NCBI RefSeq assembly: GCF_000981225.1
Contig: NZ_LAJC01000003.1
Coordinates: forward strand, 1-64,000
DNA: 64,000 nucleotides
Reading direction: 5' to 3'
From: Allosalinactinospora lopnorensis
GTDB lineage: Bacteria > Actinomycetota > Actinomycetes > Streptosporangiales > Streptosporangiaceae
In this document: positions 29,636 to 38,341 of the stretch, one piece after another
Position numbering within the stretch: the stretch's first letter is position 1
Layout of the letters: the number at the start of each line of letters is the position of its first letter
Translations under genes and position numbers: made by a program
The notes under the pieces: generated by a model
The model's input: the letters and a program-made list of their open reading frames with translations, nothing else
The model's database searches: none
What the model was told of the DNA's origin: nothing

Positions 29636-30043
29636 TTACCCGAACAACGGACCGGTGATGGTAGGGCCGATCGCCTCCTCGGAGTACAGGACGAAGGCCA
29701 GGAGTGACGCACCGGCGAGGGAGACGTCCTTGAGGAAGTGGAGCATCTCGTTCTGCCGCATGGCCGGGTCCGCCTCCGTCCAGAATCCGTGGAAGAGCGC
29801 GGCGGTCGCCAGCAGGAAGACGAACAGCATCAGGGTACCGAGGTCACCCCACACCCCCAGCAGGACGAGCAATGCGCCGACCAGGATCCACAGACCGCTG
29901 GCGATCACCGCGGCCCGGGCAGCGGGTATCTGTTTGGACTCGGCGTATCCGGCCATAGCGGAGGTGTTCATGAGGTGGTTCACGCCCGAGGACAAAAAGA
30001 TCAGAACGAAGACGATACGGCCGATGATCGCGATGACATCCAT
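29636..30043 (-). CDS. DoxX family membrane protein
   Basis: 135 aa from the ATG at 30043, with GGAG 6 bases upstream. Four hydrophobic helices: IIGRIVFVLIFLSSGVNHL, AVIASGLWILVGALLVLLG, TLMLFVFLLATAALFHGF and a last one near LAGASLLAFVLY. LSSGVNHL and FHGFW are typical DoxX positions. The family sits in the cell membrane and is often linked to redox or quinone stress. It lies alone between pabAB and the drug-exporter gene. Confidence 0.85.
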   Translation of the reverse strand: MDVIAIIGRIVFVLIFLSSGVNHLMNTSAMAGYAESKQIPAARAAVIASGLWILVGALLVLLGVWGDLGTLMLFVFLLATAALFHGFWTEADPAMRQNEMLHFLKDVSLAGASLLAFVLYSEEAIGPTITGPLFG

Positions 30044-30372
30044 CTGGATCTCCAAATTCGCGTGTGCCCGCCGCTTCGCGGCTCCGGTCGGAGACGATGC
30101 TCTTTGGGCAAACCCAAATTCTAGCGCACAGTAAGGCAAATATCACGGATTGTGGGAAGTGGTGATACCGGTCTTCCCCTCCCCAGCAAGCAGGGCGGGC
30201 AAGGCGGTCGACGGTTCCGTGAGGCCCAGCCAGGCGACCTCGGCATCTGAGCGCAGGAGTGGGAGGCGCGAAACCAGGTCAAGAACTCGGCCACGTCGAC
30301 CAGACTCCAGCGCAGGGGAGAGCGCCAGGGGCGGCCGGGTCAGGATGCGTCCGCTCCCCCGGGAGGACGGAG

Positions 30373-31209
30373 TCACTCGAGAGAGATCAGGACGACGGTG
30401 GCTACGGCGCACAGCAGACCGCCGACCTGGGAACGGGTGAGGCGTTCGTGGAGTGCGGTCAGTCCCCAGAAGACGGGGACGACCGGATACATCGAGGTGA
30501 GCACAACGGTGGTCGAGAGCATCTGCTCGCGGCCGGCCAAAGCGAATGCGGTGATCGCCGCCATACTCACGACACCGGTAGCCGCGGAGGCCGCGGCGAA
30601 CGGAACGCGCATGCGCAGGCGCGCGGGCCGCGAGAGGACAAGAGGAAGAATCACCAGTGCCGACACTGCTCGGTTGACCACCAGCGGCCACAGGCCGGCC
30701 GACGTGTCGGCCTGGGCCAGGGCGGTGTACTGCAGGGCGAAGGCGGCTCCGGAGACCAGTGCCGGGCGGAGTCCGGCCATAGCGACGCCGTCCGGCATGC
30801 CGCCCGAGCGGGTGGTCAGCCACAGCGCTGGGAGTGCGGTACCGATCCCCACCCATGCCAGGGCGCCTGGACGGTCGTCCAGCAGTGCCACTCCGGCCAG
30901 CACCGGCAGGGCGATCCCGGCCACCACACTCAGGGGCACCACGATGCTGAAGCGCCCGATGCCCATAACACGGAACAGATAGGCCGCGCCCAGGCCGGTG
31001 CCCACACCGGACAGCGCTCCCCATCCCAGGGCGGTGGCACTGACGTCGGGAGCGAAGACCCAGGGGGCGGCGGCCAGCATGAGAGCCGTTCCCGCCGCCT
31101 GGCCGACCAGGGCGACAGCCGCGCTGTCGACCCGGCGCGCCAGCAGGCCGGCGAAGATGTCGGTGAGACCGAAACACAACGCCGAAGCCAGCGCCGATCC
31201 TTCACCCAT
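30373..31209 (-). CDS. EamA family (drug/metabolite) transporter
   Basis: 278 aa with about ten hydrophobic helices in two EamA repeats; the second opens near ALVSGAAFALQYTALAQ and ends with PVVPVFWGLTALHERLTRSQ and GGLLCAVATVVLISLE. It likely exports a small metabolite or toxic compound. Its ATG lies inside the last codons of the MarR gene (8-base overlap), so the two are co-transcribed and the MarR protein probably controls it. Confidence 0.85.
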   Translation of the reverse strand: MGEGSALASALCFGLTDIFAGLLARRVDSAAVALVGQAAGTALMLAAAPWVFAPDVSATALGWGALSGVGTGLGAAYLFRVMGIGRFSIVVPLSVVAGIALPVLAGVALLDDRPGALAWVGIGTALPALWLTTRSGGMPDGVAMAGLRPALVSGAAFALQYTALAQADTSAGLWPLVVNRAVSALVILPLVLSRPARLRMRVPFAAASAATGVVSMAAITAFALAGREQMLSTTVVLTSMYPVVPVFWGLTALHERLTRSQVGGLLCAVATVVLISLE

Positions 31210-31747
31210 CGTCCTCGGCCCGGCGGGCACGGCACTCACGGTCGGCCTGCCCCACGGGACAGACGGCTCCCCGAGCCAGACACGCATTGCGGTCGCACAG
31301 CCTGCACAGCCGCTCGGCGTCGCCCGGTTCCCGGTAGAGGCCGGCGAGAAGCTTGCTCAGCAGCGTTTCGAGCTGCTGCTGTTCCCGCTCGTCCAGGTAT
31401 GCCACCGCCCCGCGCAATGCCTCTCCCCGAGAGATCAGGAGGCTACGGGCCGCCTGGATGCCCGTGTCGGTGGGCCGGACCGCGACCCAGCGGCCCCAGG
31501 TGCGCTCGCGGTGCACCAGCCCCTGCCTCTCCAGGCTTTCGACCATGCGCGCGGCCGCCGGCTGGCTCAGCCCGACGCGTCGACCCAGTTCGGTCACACT
31601 CAGCCCGGGATCGAAAGACAAGGTCACCAGGGCCGCCGCCCCACTGGTGCTTGTCCCGGCCGCCGCGGTGGCGCCGGACACCAGCAGGTCGCTGAGCGCG
31701 AGCGAGGAGGCCCCTAGGAGGTTCGCTGTCCGGTATTTATCATGCAT
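31202..31747 (-). CDS. MarR-family regulator with a cysteine-rich C-terminus
   Basis: 181 aa. Winged helix at about residues 40-105: LSVTELGRRVGLSQPAAARM, VESLERQGLVHRERT. The C-terminus has CRLCDRNACLARGAVCPVGQ with five Cys in about 35 residues, beyond the MarR fold, as found in a sub-group of actinobacterial MarR proteins; it may bind zinc or sense redox state. The ATG lies inside a perfect palindrome, so the protein probably represses its own operon, which includes the EamA exporter. Confidence 0.85.
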   Translation of the reverse strand: MHDKYRTANLLGASSLALSDLLVSGATAAAGTSTSGAAALVTLSFDPGLSVTELGRRVGLSQPAAARMVESLERQGLVHRERTWGRWVAVRPTDTGIQAARSLLISRGEALRGAVAYLDEREQQQLETLLSKLLAGLYREPGDAERLCRLCDRNACLARGAVCPVGQADRECRARRAEDDG

Positions 31748-31758
31748 GACTCATGCAT
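31742..31758. promoter_or_regulatory. Perfect palindromic operator at the MarR start codon
   Basis: ATGCATGA-C-TCATGCAT, a perfect 8-1-8 palindrome in an A/T-rich patch (31733-31770). The MarR start codon (31745-31747) lies within it. Size and symmetry fit a MarR dimer site. The -10 is not distinguishable, but the A/T-rich surroundings suggest the promoter overlaps. Confidence 0.65.
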
Positions 31759-32086
31759 ATCAGATTTGGTCTGGCCGTTCAATCTTCGAGAGAGGTGGGG
31801 GATCTTCCACCTCTGCGTTGGGCAGGTCACAGCTACCCGCGGGGCGGGACGGACCGAGGTCCGCCCGGAGGAGTTCCGGGCTTCGGCGGCGCGCTCTCCG
31901 GGGCCGGGCGGTCAGTGTTCTACGGCTCGGCGTCAGGCCGGTGCGGGGAACGGCCGCGTCAATCAGGTGCCGGATGCGTCCACACCGGGCGGCACGAGCT
32001 TGTGTACCTCCGGGTCGGTCATCGGGCTTGCCGATCTTCAGCACCGATCGGGGTGAAGCCCCGAATCCTCCTGAGAGCACTCATAC
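31759..32086. other. Intergenic region upstream of the MarR gene, no gene seen
   Basis: All open frames here look like chance. The region lies between the promoter of the MarR gene and the end of the CU044_5270-type gene, both on the minus strand. Confidence 0.5.
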
Positions 32087-32120
32087 CGGAGGCCGGCCCC
32101 GATGAGGGAACCGGCCTCCG
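32087..32120 (-). terminator. Hairpin downstream of the CU044_5270-type gene
   Basis: CGGAGGCCGG (32087-32096), 14-base loop, CCGGCCTCCG (32111-32120): a perfect 10-base-pair stem 70 bases after the stop of the minus-strand gene. No T-run follows, which is common for high-GC actinobacterial terminators. Confidence 0.6.
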
Positions 32121-32190
32121 TGCTGGCAGGGTTGCCAATGAGTGATATGACGAGTGCCGCGGCGGCGCCCGGGGGCGCCCGGGAACAGGG

Positions 32191-32937
32191 TCAGGGTCGG
32201 GTTTCGAGGTCGGGGACCCACTGGGCGGCCATGTAGTGGGTGTAGGACTGCAGCAGCGGCAGCTCCAGGCCGTACTTCTCCAAGTCCTCCGGCGGGTGGA
32301 CGCCGGAGTCCTCCAGTTCCTTCTTCTTCTCCTCGGAGAGCTCGCCGGTCTGGACCGCCTCGTAGTACAGCGGGCGCGCGGTCTCGGCGTCGAACATCAG
32401 CCGGTACTGGAAGGGCGGTCGGTCCTTGGCCTCGCCGTCGCTCTCCGCCTGGAAGAGCATGCCCGAGCGTCCCAGGCGGTCCTCGGTCCGCCCGGCGAAC
32501 CGCACCTCCGGGTACTCGGCCAGAAGTCGCAGGATTCCCGCCTGGCTCGCGGGCTGGACAGGCTGCTTGGTGTAGACGGTGTTGTTGAGGCGCTCCACCA
32601 GAGTGCCGATATCATCCTCAGCGGTCGTGCCATCGCCCTGGTCCAGGAGCGCCTCCTTGATCGCGACAGCGTCGGTGGGCAGCTCCTCCAGCGGGTTGCA
32701 GTACTCCCCCGGCCCGTGGGTCTCATCACTGGTGTTGAGCTCCAGGAACTCGGAGTGCTCCGTGTGGTCTCCCGTCTTTTCCTTGGGCGGGCCGGGCTTT
32801 TCGGCAACGCGGCAGGTGCCGTCCGGGGACTGCCAGATCTCGCGGTCCATGGGGATGAACGCGCTGCTGCGCGCGTGCGGGGATTCGTTGCCCTCGAAGC
32901 TGGACACCTGGCGCCGCTCCATCTCGGATGTGCTCAC
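32191..32937 (-). CDS. CU044_5270-family protein, C-terminal part (frame-split gene)
   Basis: The frame starts VSTSEMERRQVSS and continues FIPMDREIWQSPDGTCRV, then LPTDAVAIKEAL and LLAEYPEVRFAGRTEDRLG, typical of the extracytoplasmic part of CU044_5270-family proteins, which are encoded next to ECF sigma factors. The N-terminal part and membrane helix are in the other frame (32934-33314). Adding one C at about 32940 would give DVAYVSTSEM without a stop and make a single protein of about 373 residues. The GTG here would not be a real start in that case. Confidence 0.72.
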   Translation of the reverse strand: MSTSEMERRQVSSFEGNESPHARSSAFIPMDREIWQSPDGTCRVAEKPGPPKEKTGDHTEHSEFLELNTSDETHGPGEYCNPLEELPTDAVAIKEALLDQGDGTTAEDDIGTLVERLNNTVYTKQPVQPASQAGILRLLAEYPEVRFAGRTEDRLGRSGMLFQAESDGEAKDRPPFQYRLMFDAETARPLYYEAVQTGELSEEKKKELEDSGVHPPEDLEKYGLELPLLQSYTHYMAAQWVPDLETRP

Positions 32938-33314
32938 GTAGCGACGTCGCCCTCGTCGGCGGGCGGTGACTGCTCCTCGGCTTTCTCGGCCAGCTCCAGC
33001 AGCATCGCACTGCCGTCCTCAAGCGAGTCCACCCGGATATTCAGGGGCGGGGGCGGATCGGCATAGGCCGCGGGCACCGCCGGCTCACCGCCAAGACCAC
33101 CGTTGAAAACGGCCACCGCCGCCAGCCCGGCCGCCGCGGCCACCGCACCAAAGGCCAGCACCCACCGCGACCGCGCCCCGGCCGGCGCGGCATCCGCGTG
33201 TTGCGCGGCCAGGACATTGATGCGCGCCTGGTTGCGCTGTTCGGCACTGACGGTGGCTCCGGCCCGGGGGTCGTGCCGGCTCAGCAGGTCCCGCAAGATG
33301 GTGGTGTCACTCAT
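32934..33314 (-). CDS. CU044_5270-family protein, N-terminal part with membrane helix (frame-split gene)
   Basis: 126 codons. Cytoplasmic head (MSDTTILRDLLSRHDPRAGA), one membrane helix (WVLAFGAVAAAAGLAAVAVF, about residues 51-70), and the start of the outer domain (PPPPLNIRVDSLEDGSAMLL). It ends at a TGA overlapping the next frame by four bases. This overlap is unlikely to be natural because the family domain runs straight across it. Its ATG overlaps the sigma factor stop (ATGA). In this gene pair the membrane protein probably works with or is controlled by the sigma factor. Confidence 0.75.
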   Translation of the reverse strand: MSDTTILRDLLSRHDPRAGATVSAEQRNQARINVLAAQHADAAPAGARSRWVLAFGAVAAAAGLAAVAVFNGGLGGEPAVPAAYADPPPPLNIRVDSLEDGSAMLLELAEKAEEQSPPADEGDVAT

Positions 33315-33832
33315 CGTGTCTCCTTCACAGCGGTGGCGGCGGTGCGCGGGGTGGAAGCGCCGGTGTCGGCCAGCGAGGACTCGATGCGTTTGCGCGCCCG
33401 GTGCAGCCGCACCCGGGCCGCGACATGGGAGCAGCCGGCGACCTTGGCGGCCTCGCGCGGCTCCAACCCCTCCCAGGTGACCAGCATCACCAGCTCGCGC
33501 TCGGAGGAATTCAGCCCGGCCAGCGCGGACAGCGCCGTGCTGCGCTGGATGATCTGCTCGCAGTCATCGGGAGCGGCCAGGCCGCTCCCGGTCTCGTCGA
33601 ACAGCCGAAAGGCCTCGCCCCGGCGCCGTATCTCGCGCTGCTTGGCCAGCGCGATCCGGCGCGCGCACCCATACAGCCACAGCAGCGGCCGATCCGCGGG
33701 AATCTCGGCAAAGCGGCGCCAGGCCACGGTCAGCGCCTCAGCGGCGACGTCATCGGCGTAGTCCGGGCCGATCCGGCGCCAGGCGTAGTTGTAGACCTGG
33801 TCGTAGTGGGCTTCGAAGAACCGGGTGAACAC
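33311..33832 (-). CDS. ECF-type RNA polymerase sigma factor
   Basis: Region 2: FTRFFEAHYDQVYNYAWRRI and DDVAAEALTVAWRRFAEIP, with PLLWLYGCARRIAL. Region 4: LNSSERELVMLVTWEGLEPR and EAAKVAGCSHVAARVRLHRA. About 173 aa from the GTG at 33832, but this start has no ribosome site. An ATG at 33873 with GGAAGGGG 8 bases upstream reads MANDDDEAQQRAR in a frame one base off, so the true start is probably 33873 with one base missing near 33832. It directs transcription of an unknown regulon and precedes the CU044_5270-type gene. Confidence 0.85.
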   Translation of the reverse strand: MFTRFFEAHYDQVYNYAWRRIGPDYADDVAAEALTVAWRRFAEIPADRPLLWLYGCARRIALAKQREIRRRGEAFRLFDETGSGLAAPDDCEQIIQRSTALSALAGLNSSERELVMLVTWEGLEPREAAKVAGCSHVAARVRLHRARKRIESSLADTGASTPRTAATAVKETR

Positions 33833-33873
33833 ACCCTCGCGCGTTGCTGCGCCTCATCGTCGTCATTGGCCAT

Positions 33874-34466
33874 CGGGTAATCCCCTTCCGGTCGATGTCA
33901 CCCATCAATGTCGGAGACACCCGCATTTGTTACGTGCCACAGCGAAATCTCCACGGCCTCCCCGGCGGCGGTGGTCAACTCTTCTTGCGAAGCCCAACGG
34001 AACCGCGAACACACGGGTTCGACCTACTCCCCAGGCGACGCACGACAAACGAGAGGCCACCGCGCACCGCCCGCCGCACCCGCACCGACCCGGCGGGGTA
34101 TTGCCGATCGTTGTCCGCGAGCTCTACGGCCGGATCGCTGGGGCCGGAGCTCAGAGGCGGCAGGGGGCGCTATCACCGGCCGCACGCATCCCGGCGGTGC
34201 CCGGTGGGACGTCAGCGGATCCCGGTCGGCGCCTGGCGTACGGTCCCGGGGTACCCGCGAAGGGCGTATGCCCTCCTGGCGTTGCGCCCTCCGCCTTCTG
34301 CGCGCTCAGAAACGGCCCCGCGGTCGGGGCCCTCCGTGGCTGCCTGCACAGAGGGCGGTTCCCCGATCGCGGGGCCGTGAAGTGAAGGGGTGTGGTGCCC
34401 CCATTTGTCCCCAATCGAGTCTCGGAGCCCCGACCGAGGAGCAGAAAAGGCTCCCTGAACTGCGAA
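33874..34466. other. Long intergenic region upstream of the sigma factor gene
   Basis: No gene could be supported. On the minus strand it should carry the sigma factor promoter: GGCACG, then about 14 bases, then GTCTCC near 33912-33937 recalls an ECF-type promoter that the sigma factor itself might use. GGCCCC (34314-34319) and GGGGCC (34326-34331) form a short stem after the sugar porter gene and may act as its terminator. Confidence 0.45.
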
Positions 34467-35876
34467 TCAGCCCATCGACTCCAGGGTCCTCCCCTTCGTC
34501 TCGGTGACGAACTTCCACACGAACAGGAACGAGAGAACCGCGAAGGCGGTGTACATCATGTAGGTGCCGGACAGATTCCAGTCCCGGAGGGCCGGGAACG
34601 TGACGGTGATCAGCCAGTTGGTGATCCACTGGGCAGCCGTCGCCACCGCCATCGCGGCCGCGCGGATCCGCACCGGGAACATCTCGCCCAGCAGTACCCA
34701 GACCACCACGCCCCAGGAAAGGGCGAAGAACAGCACGAACGAACTGGCCGCGGCCAGGGCGACGGCGCCCCATACGAAGGGCAGTGAGGCCTCTTCGCCG
34801 ACAACGGTGGCGTGGCTGAAGGCGTACCCGGTCATCGCCAGTGCCACGGCCATGCCCCCTGATCCCACCAGCAGCAGCGGTCTGCGGCCGATGCGGTCGA
34901 CCAGTCCGATCGCGATGAACGTGCCGATGATGTTGACGATCGAGGTGAACAGGCTGAGCAGAAGGGAGTTGCTCTCCTCGATGCCCACCGACTGCCACAG
35001 TGACGAGGAGTAGTAGAAGATCACGTTGATGCCGACCAGCTGCTGGAACGCCGACAGTCCTACACCGATCCATACGATGGGCAGCATCCCGTACCTGCCC
35101 TTCAGGTCGCGGAGCCTAGGACGGACCTCAGAGCCCAGCGCCTCGTGGATCTCCCCGATCCGCTGCTCGACATCGCCGCCCTCGACCTTGGCGAGGATCC
35201 GGCGCGCGTGGTCCTCCCGGCCGATGCGGACCAGGTAGCGGGGAGACTCGGGGATGGTCAGGCTCAAACCGATGTAGAGCAGCGCCGGAAGCACCTCCAC
35301 ACCCAGCATCCACTGCCATGCCTGCAGCGGGCCGAGCATGTTCTGCGCGCTGCCGCCGGCCGCTGCCGCCAGGCCGTAATTGGCCAGTTGCGACACGGCG
35401 ATCCCCAGCACGATGGCGAACTGCTGCAGTGAGGCGAGCCGACCACGATAGGCCGCGGGTGAGACCTCGGCGATGTAGGTCGGCGCGATCACCGATGCCA
35501 TACCGATGGCGATGCCCCCGACCACGCGCCAGCCCGTCAGATCCCAGATGGTGAACGGCAGCGCCGATCCCACGGCGCTGAGCGCGAACAGCAGGCCCGC
35601 GATCTGCATGACGCGGATACGTCCGAACCGGTCGGCCAGGGCACCGGCGACACCCGCACCCAGCGCCGACCCCAGCAGTGCCGCGGCCACGGCGAAACCG
35701 ATGACGGCGGCGGTCACCTCGAAACGGTTCTGGACGGCGTCGACGGCGCCATTGATGACGGCACTGTCGTAGCCGAAGAGGAACCCGCCCATCGCCGCCG
35801 CCCCGGCGATCATTGTCACCTGGGCGATACGCCCTCCCCGGGTGGCCTGTTCCGCCGCTGAATCCGTTACTGGCAC
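34467..35876 (-). CDS. Sugar porter family MFS transporter (XylE/GalP-like)
   Basis: 469 aa, twelve hydrophobic helices. Sugar-porter signatures: GFLFGYDSAVINGAVDAV in helix 1, DRFGRIRVMQIAG, GWRVVGGIAIGMAS, PESPRYLVRIGRE in the central loop, FQQLVGINVIFYYSSSLWQS in helix 7 and a final PETKG-like VTETKGRTLE. It imports a hexose or pentose with protons. I start at the GTG at 35876 after AGGAG with 5-base spacing; a GTG at 35903 is open but lacks a site. The 35904-36251 region upstream has no gene and should hold its promoter. Confidence 0.9.
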   Translation of the reverse strand: MPVTDSAAEQATRGGRIAQVTMIAGAAAMGGFLFGYDSAVINGAVDAVQNRFEVTAAVIGFAVAAALLGSALGAGVAGALADRFGRIRVMQIAGLLFALSAVGSALPFTIWDLTGWRVVGGIAIGMASVIAPTYIAEVSPAAYRGRLASLQQFAIVLGIAVSQLANYGLAAAAGGSAQNMLGPLQAWQWMLGVEVLPALLYIGLSLTIPESPRYLVRIGREDHARRILAKVEGGDVEQRIGEIHEALGSEVRPRLRDLKGRYGMLPIVWIGVGLSAFQQLVGINVIFYYSSSLWQSVGIEESNSLLLSLFTSIVNIIGTFIAIGLVDRIGRRPLLLVGSGGMAVALAMTGYAFSHATVVGEEASLPFVWGAVALAAASSFVLFFALSWGVVVWVLLGEMFPVRIRAAAMAVATAAQWITNWLITVTFPALRDWNLSGTYMMYTAFAVLSFLFVWKFVTETKGRTLESMG

Positions 35877-36251
35877 GGCTGCTCCTAGCCGGCCCCTTGT
35901 CACCCGGCGCTTCCGAGCGGGGCCCGTTGGTCGCGTAGCTGTCCCCTCATGGGCGTCACCCCTGCTGAGCGAAGCGCGTAGCTAACACCGCTTTGTGAGA
36001 TGACTCATGAAGGAGAAATTCACGGTTAGGAACCATACACGACACTCTTATGACATGGAACATGCATATGTCCGATCGATAGAGAGCAAAAAGAGGCGGA
36101 ATGGTCGGGGATTGCGGGAGTGCTGGTCACGCTCCCGGTGAGCGCGCTCCGGTCTCCGCTTCGCCCGCTCTGATGAGGTGTTCCGGCGCCCGTGCGGCGG
36201 ACCCGATCGCCGAACACGCGGTTACGCCGCCGGCCAGCGTGCCACTGACCC

Positions 36252-36291
36252 TTGACAGGCCGTGTGTCGACATGTATAAAACCAATAGGTT
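36252..36291 (+). promoter_or_regulatory. Consensus sigma-70 promoter and dyad operator of the ArsR gene
   Basis: TTGACA (36252-36257), 17-base spacer, TATAAA (36275-36280), almost perfect. The transcript would start at about 36287, only a few bases before the ATG at 36292, so leaderless. AACC-AATA-GGTT (36280-36291) overlaps the -10 and start, and GGTTAT recurs at 36304. This fits the operator of an autoregulated ArsR repressor. Confidence 0.7.
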
Positions 36292-36660
36292 ATGAAACGA
36301 AATGGTTATTTAAATGCGACCCCTGAACGCCTCGACGCGACGTTCACGGCGCTCGCCGATCCGACCCGGCGGGCGATCCTCGCCCGGCTGGTGGCGGGCG
36401 AGGCCACGGTGACGGAACTGGCCGCACCGTTCGACATGAGCCAGCCGGCGATCTCCAAACACCTCAAGGTGCTGGAGCGCGCCGGCCTCGTCTCCCGCGG
36501 TCGCGATGCCCAGCGGCGGCCGTGCCGACTTGAGGCACGGCCCCTCAGGGAGGCCACCGACTGGCTCGAGAACTACCGCGATTACTGGGAGGAGAGCTAC
36601 CAGCGCCTCGACGCGCTGCTCGACGAACTCAAAACCGGTGAGGGCACCAGTACGGAGTAG
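36292..36660 (+). CDS. ArsR-family transcriptional regulator (SRPBCC-linked group)
   Basis: 122 aa. Helix-turn-helix ALADPTRRAILARLVAGEAT, VTELAAPFDMSQPAISKHLK, VLERAGLVSRGRDAQRRPCR. It lacks the arsenic-binding Cys pair and belongs to the group that sits next to SRPBCC genes. The ATG follows a strong promoter with no leader. It is the first gene of an ArsR-SRPBCC-VOC operon and should repress it. Confidence 0.92.
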   Translation: MKRNGYLNATPERLDATFTALADPTRRAILARLVAGEATVTELAAPFDMSQPAISKHLKVLERAGLVSRGRDAQRRPCRLEARPLREATDWLENYRDYWEESYQRLDALLDELKTGEGTSTE

Positions 36661-36675
36661 GGCCGGGGAGCACCC

Positions 36676-37192
36676 ATGAGGAACGTCGAAGCCCTGACGG
36701 TAACGACGCCGACGGACACCGAAATCGTGATGACGCGGGTATTCGCCGCGCCGTCTGGTCTTCGATGCCTGGACCAAGCCCGAGCTGCTCAAGCGCTGGT
36801 ACGGCGCGCGCGGTTGGGACCTGGTCGTCTGCGAGGTCTCCCTGCGCGTGGCGGGCTCCTGGCGTTTCGTGTGGCGTGGTCCCGGCGGCACGGAGATGGG
36901 CGCCCGCGGTGTGTACCGCGAGATCGCGCGACCCGGCCGTCTGGTCTACACCGAGTCGTTCGACGACCACTGGTATCCCGGCGAGTCGCTGGTCACCCAC
37001 GTTCTTGCCGAGCAGGGAGATAAAACCACGCTGACCAGCACGCTGCTCTATCCGTCGCAGGAGGTCCGCGACATCGTGGTCCGTTCTCCGATGGAACGCG
37101 GTGTCGCCGAAGGCTACGTGCGGCTCGATGAGATGCTCACCGGAATGCTCCGCCGCGCGGACAGCACGGCAAAGGAAAGAGGCAAGCCATGA
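36676..37192 (+). pseudogene. SRPBCC (AHSA1-like) protein, frameshifted
   Basis: The first frame reads MRNVEALTVTTPTDTEIVMT and RVFAAP, then breaks at about 36753. The second frame continues RLVFDAWTKPELLKRWYGAR, VAGSWRFVWRGPGG, LVYTESFDDHWYPGESL and ends at 37192. Together they are a normal AHSA1/START-like protein of about 170 residues. The shift is +1 (or loss of two or five bases in a repeated GCC/GCG tract). Small-ligand binding is the family role. Its stop overlaps the VOC gene start (ATGA). Confidence 0.82.
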
Positions 37193-37596
37193 ACTGGACG
37201 CTCGAGGTCGTGGTCGTTCCCGTATCGGATGTGGACCGCGCCAAGGCCTTCTATTCCGAGAAACTCGGTTTCAACGTGGACCACGACACCAGGATCAGCG
37301 AGGAGTCGCGCATCGTCCAGCTGACCCCTCCCGGCTCGGACTGTTCGATCGTCATAGGGAAAGGGGTCGTGGAGTTCATGGATCCGGGCTCGCTCAAGGG
37401 TCTGCAACTGGTGGTCCCGGATATCCGCGCTGCGCGCGCCCAGCTCGCCGAGCGAGGTGTGAAGGTCAGTGATGTGCAGGTCATGGGGGAGAACCCGATC
37501 CCTGGCGGCGATCCCTTGGACAACGTCGGCTTCGTCTTCTTCGACGATCCGGACGGCAACGGCTGGTCCGTGCAGCAGATGGCCGGCCGCAGCTAA
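37189..37596 (+). CDS. VOC family (glyoxalase-like) protein
   Basis: 135 aa. Two babab units: VVVVPVSDVDRAKAFYSEKL followed by GFNVDHDTR, and LQLVVPDIRAARAQLAERGV with VGFVFFDDPDGNGWSVQQM at the end. The fold is that of glyoxalase I and bleomycin-resistance proteins; the substrate is unknown. It closes the ArsR-SRPBCC-VOC operon, a common actinobacterial combination. Confidence 0.9.
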   Translation: MNWTLEVVVVPVSDVDRAKAFYSEKLGFNVDHDTRISEESRIVQLTPPGSDCSIVIGKGVVEFMDPGSLKGLQLVVPDIRAARAQLAERGVKVSDVQVMGENPIPGGDPLDNVGFVFFDDPDGNGWSVQQMAGRS

Positions 37597-37694
37597 CCTC
37601 GCGCTTCGTTTCGGCGGCAGGGAGGTTGTGCCCGGGGCATGATCGGTAGGCAGGCCCTGGTACAGCTGATGCCGGCGTCAGGAAGGAGTTGGGT

Positions 37695-38255
37695 ATGTCG
37701 GACCTGCTCGATCTGCACGTCCAGGCCATGAGGGAGTTCGACCACCGCGTGCGCGCCGTGGAGATGACGCAATGGGCCGAGCCCACTCCGTGCACCGATT
37801 GGGACGTCCATGACCTGGTCAACCACCTGGTGGGAGAGCAGCTCTGGGTGCCGTTCCTGCTCGCGGGCGGGCGAATCGAGGAGGCGGGCGACCGCTACGA
37901 AGGTGATGTCCTCGGTGAAAACCCGATAGCGACCTGGGAAGTCGCCTCCCGCGAGTCGCGCAACGCGTGGCTGCAGCCCGGCGCGACCGAACGCACCGTG
38001 CACCTGTCCTTCGGGGACGCGCACGCTTCCCTGTACCTGTGGCAGATGACGTTCGATCTGACCGTGCACGCCTGGGACCTGGCGCGCGCCATCGGCGCCG
38101 ATGAGACCCTCGACCCGGCCCTGACCAATGCGGTGCTGGGATGGGCGGAGGAACAGGGGCTGGGCGGTGCTCCGATATTCGCCCCACCGGTCCCGGTCCC
38201 CGACGACGCCGACCCGCAGACCCGGCTGCTCGCGCTGTCCGGCCGCCGGAACTGA
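37695..38255 (+). CDS. TIGR03086-type (DinB-like) metal-binding protein
   Basis: 186 aa. The N-terminal mycothiol maleylpyruvate isomerase/DinB-like bundle shows [20 protein letters not shown] and a second His region, [16 protein letters not shown]. These His residues bind a divalent metal in the family, often in mycothiol-dependent enzymes. GGAAGGAG stands 6 bases before the ATG at 37695. It is separated by 98 bases from the VOC gene, so it may be its own unit. Confidence 0.88.
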   Translation: MSDLLDLHVQAMREFDHRVRAVEMTQWAEPTPCTDWDVHDLVNHLVGEQLWVPFLLAGGRIEEAGDRYEGDVLGENPIATWEVASRESRNAWLQPGATERTVHLSFGDAHASLYLWQMTFDLTVHAWDLARAIGADETLDPALTNAVLGWAEEQGLGGAPIFAPPVPVPDDADPQTRLLALSGRRN

Positions 38256-38313
38256 GGCGGGCTCCCCAAAGGCCCGGGGCCGCGCATTCACGGCGGCCGA
38301 CGGGACGGTTCCG

Positions 38314-38341
38314 GGACCGGACCGTCCTGTGGGGCCGGTCC
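38314..38341. promoter_or_regulatory. Inverted repeat between the DinB-like gene and bioB
   Basis: GGACCGG (38314-38320), 14 bases, CCGGTCC (38335-38341). It lies 58 bases after the upstream stop and 73 bases before bioB. It could be the terminator of the former or an operator of the latter; it does not match the BioQ or BirA boxes I know. Confidence 0.35.

Noticed and set aside
30143-31177. 344-codon minus-strand frame over the EamA gene
   Set aside because: Offset frame of the EamA transporter gene with Arg/Gly-rich shadow composition.
27402-31747. Secondary-metabolite cluster around the PabA-PabB fusion
   Set aside because: No synthase, carrier protein or tailoring genes adjoin it; neighbours are DoxX, EamA and MarR genes.
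33844-34507. Three overlapping plus-strand frames in the gap before the sugar porter
   Set aside because: All lack ribosome sites and recognisable sequence; the region is better read as sigma-factor upstream DNA.
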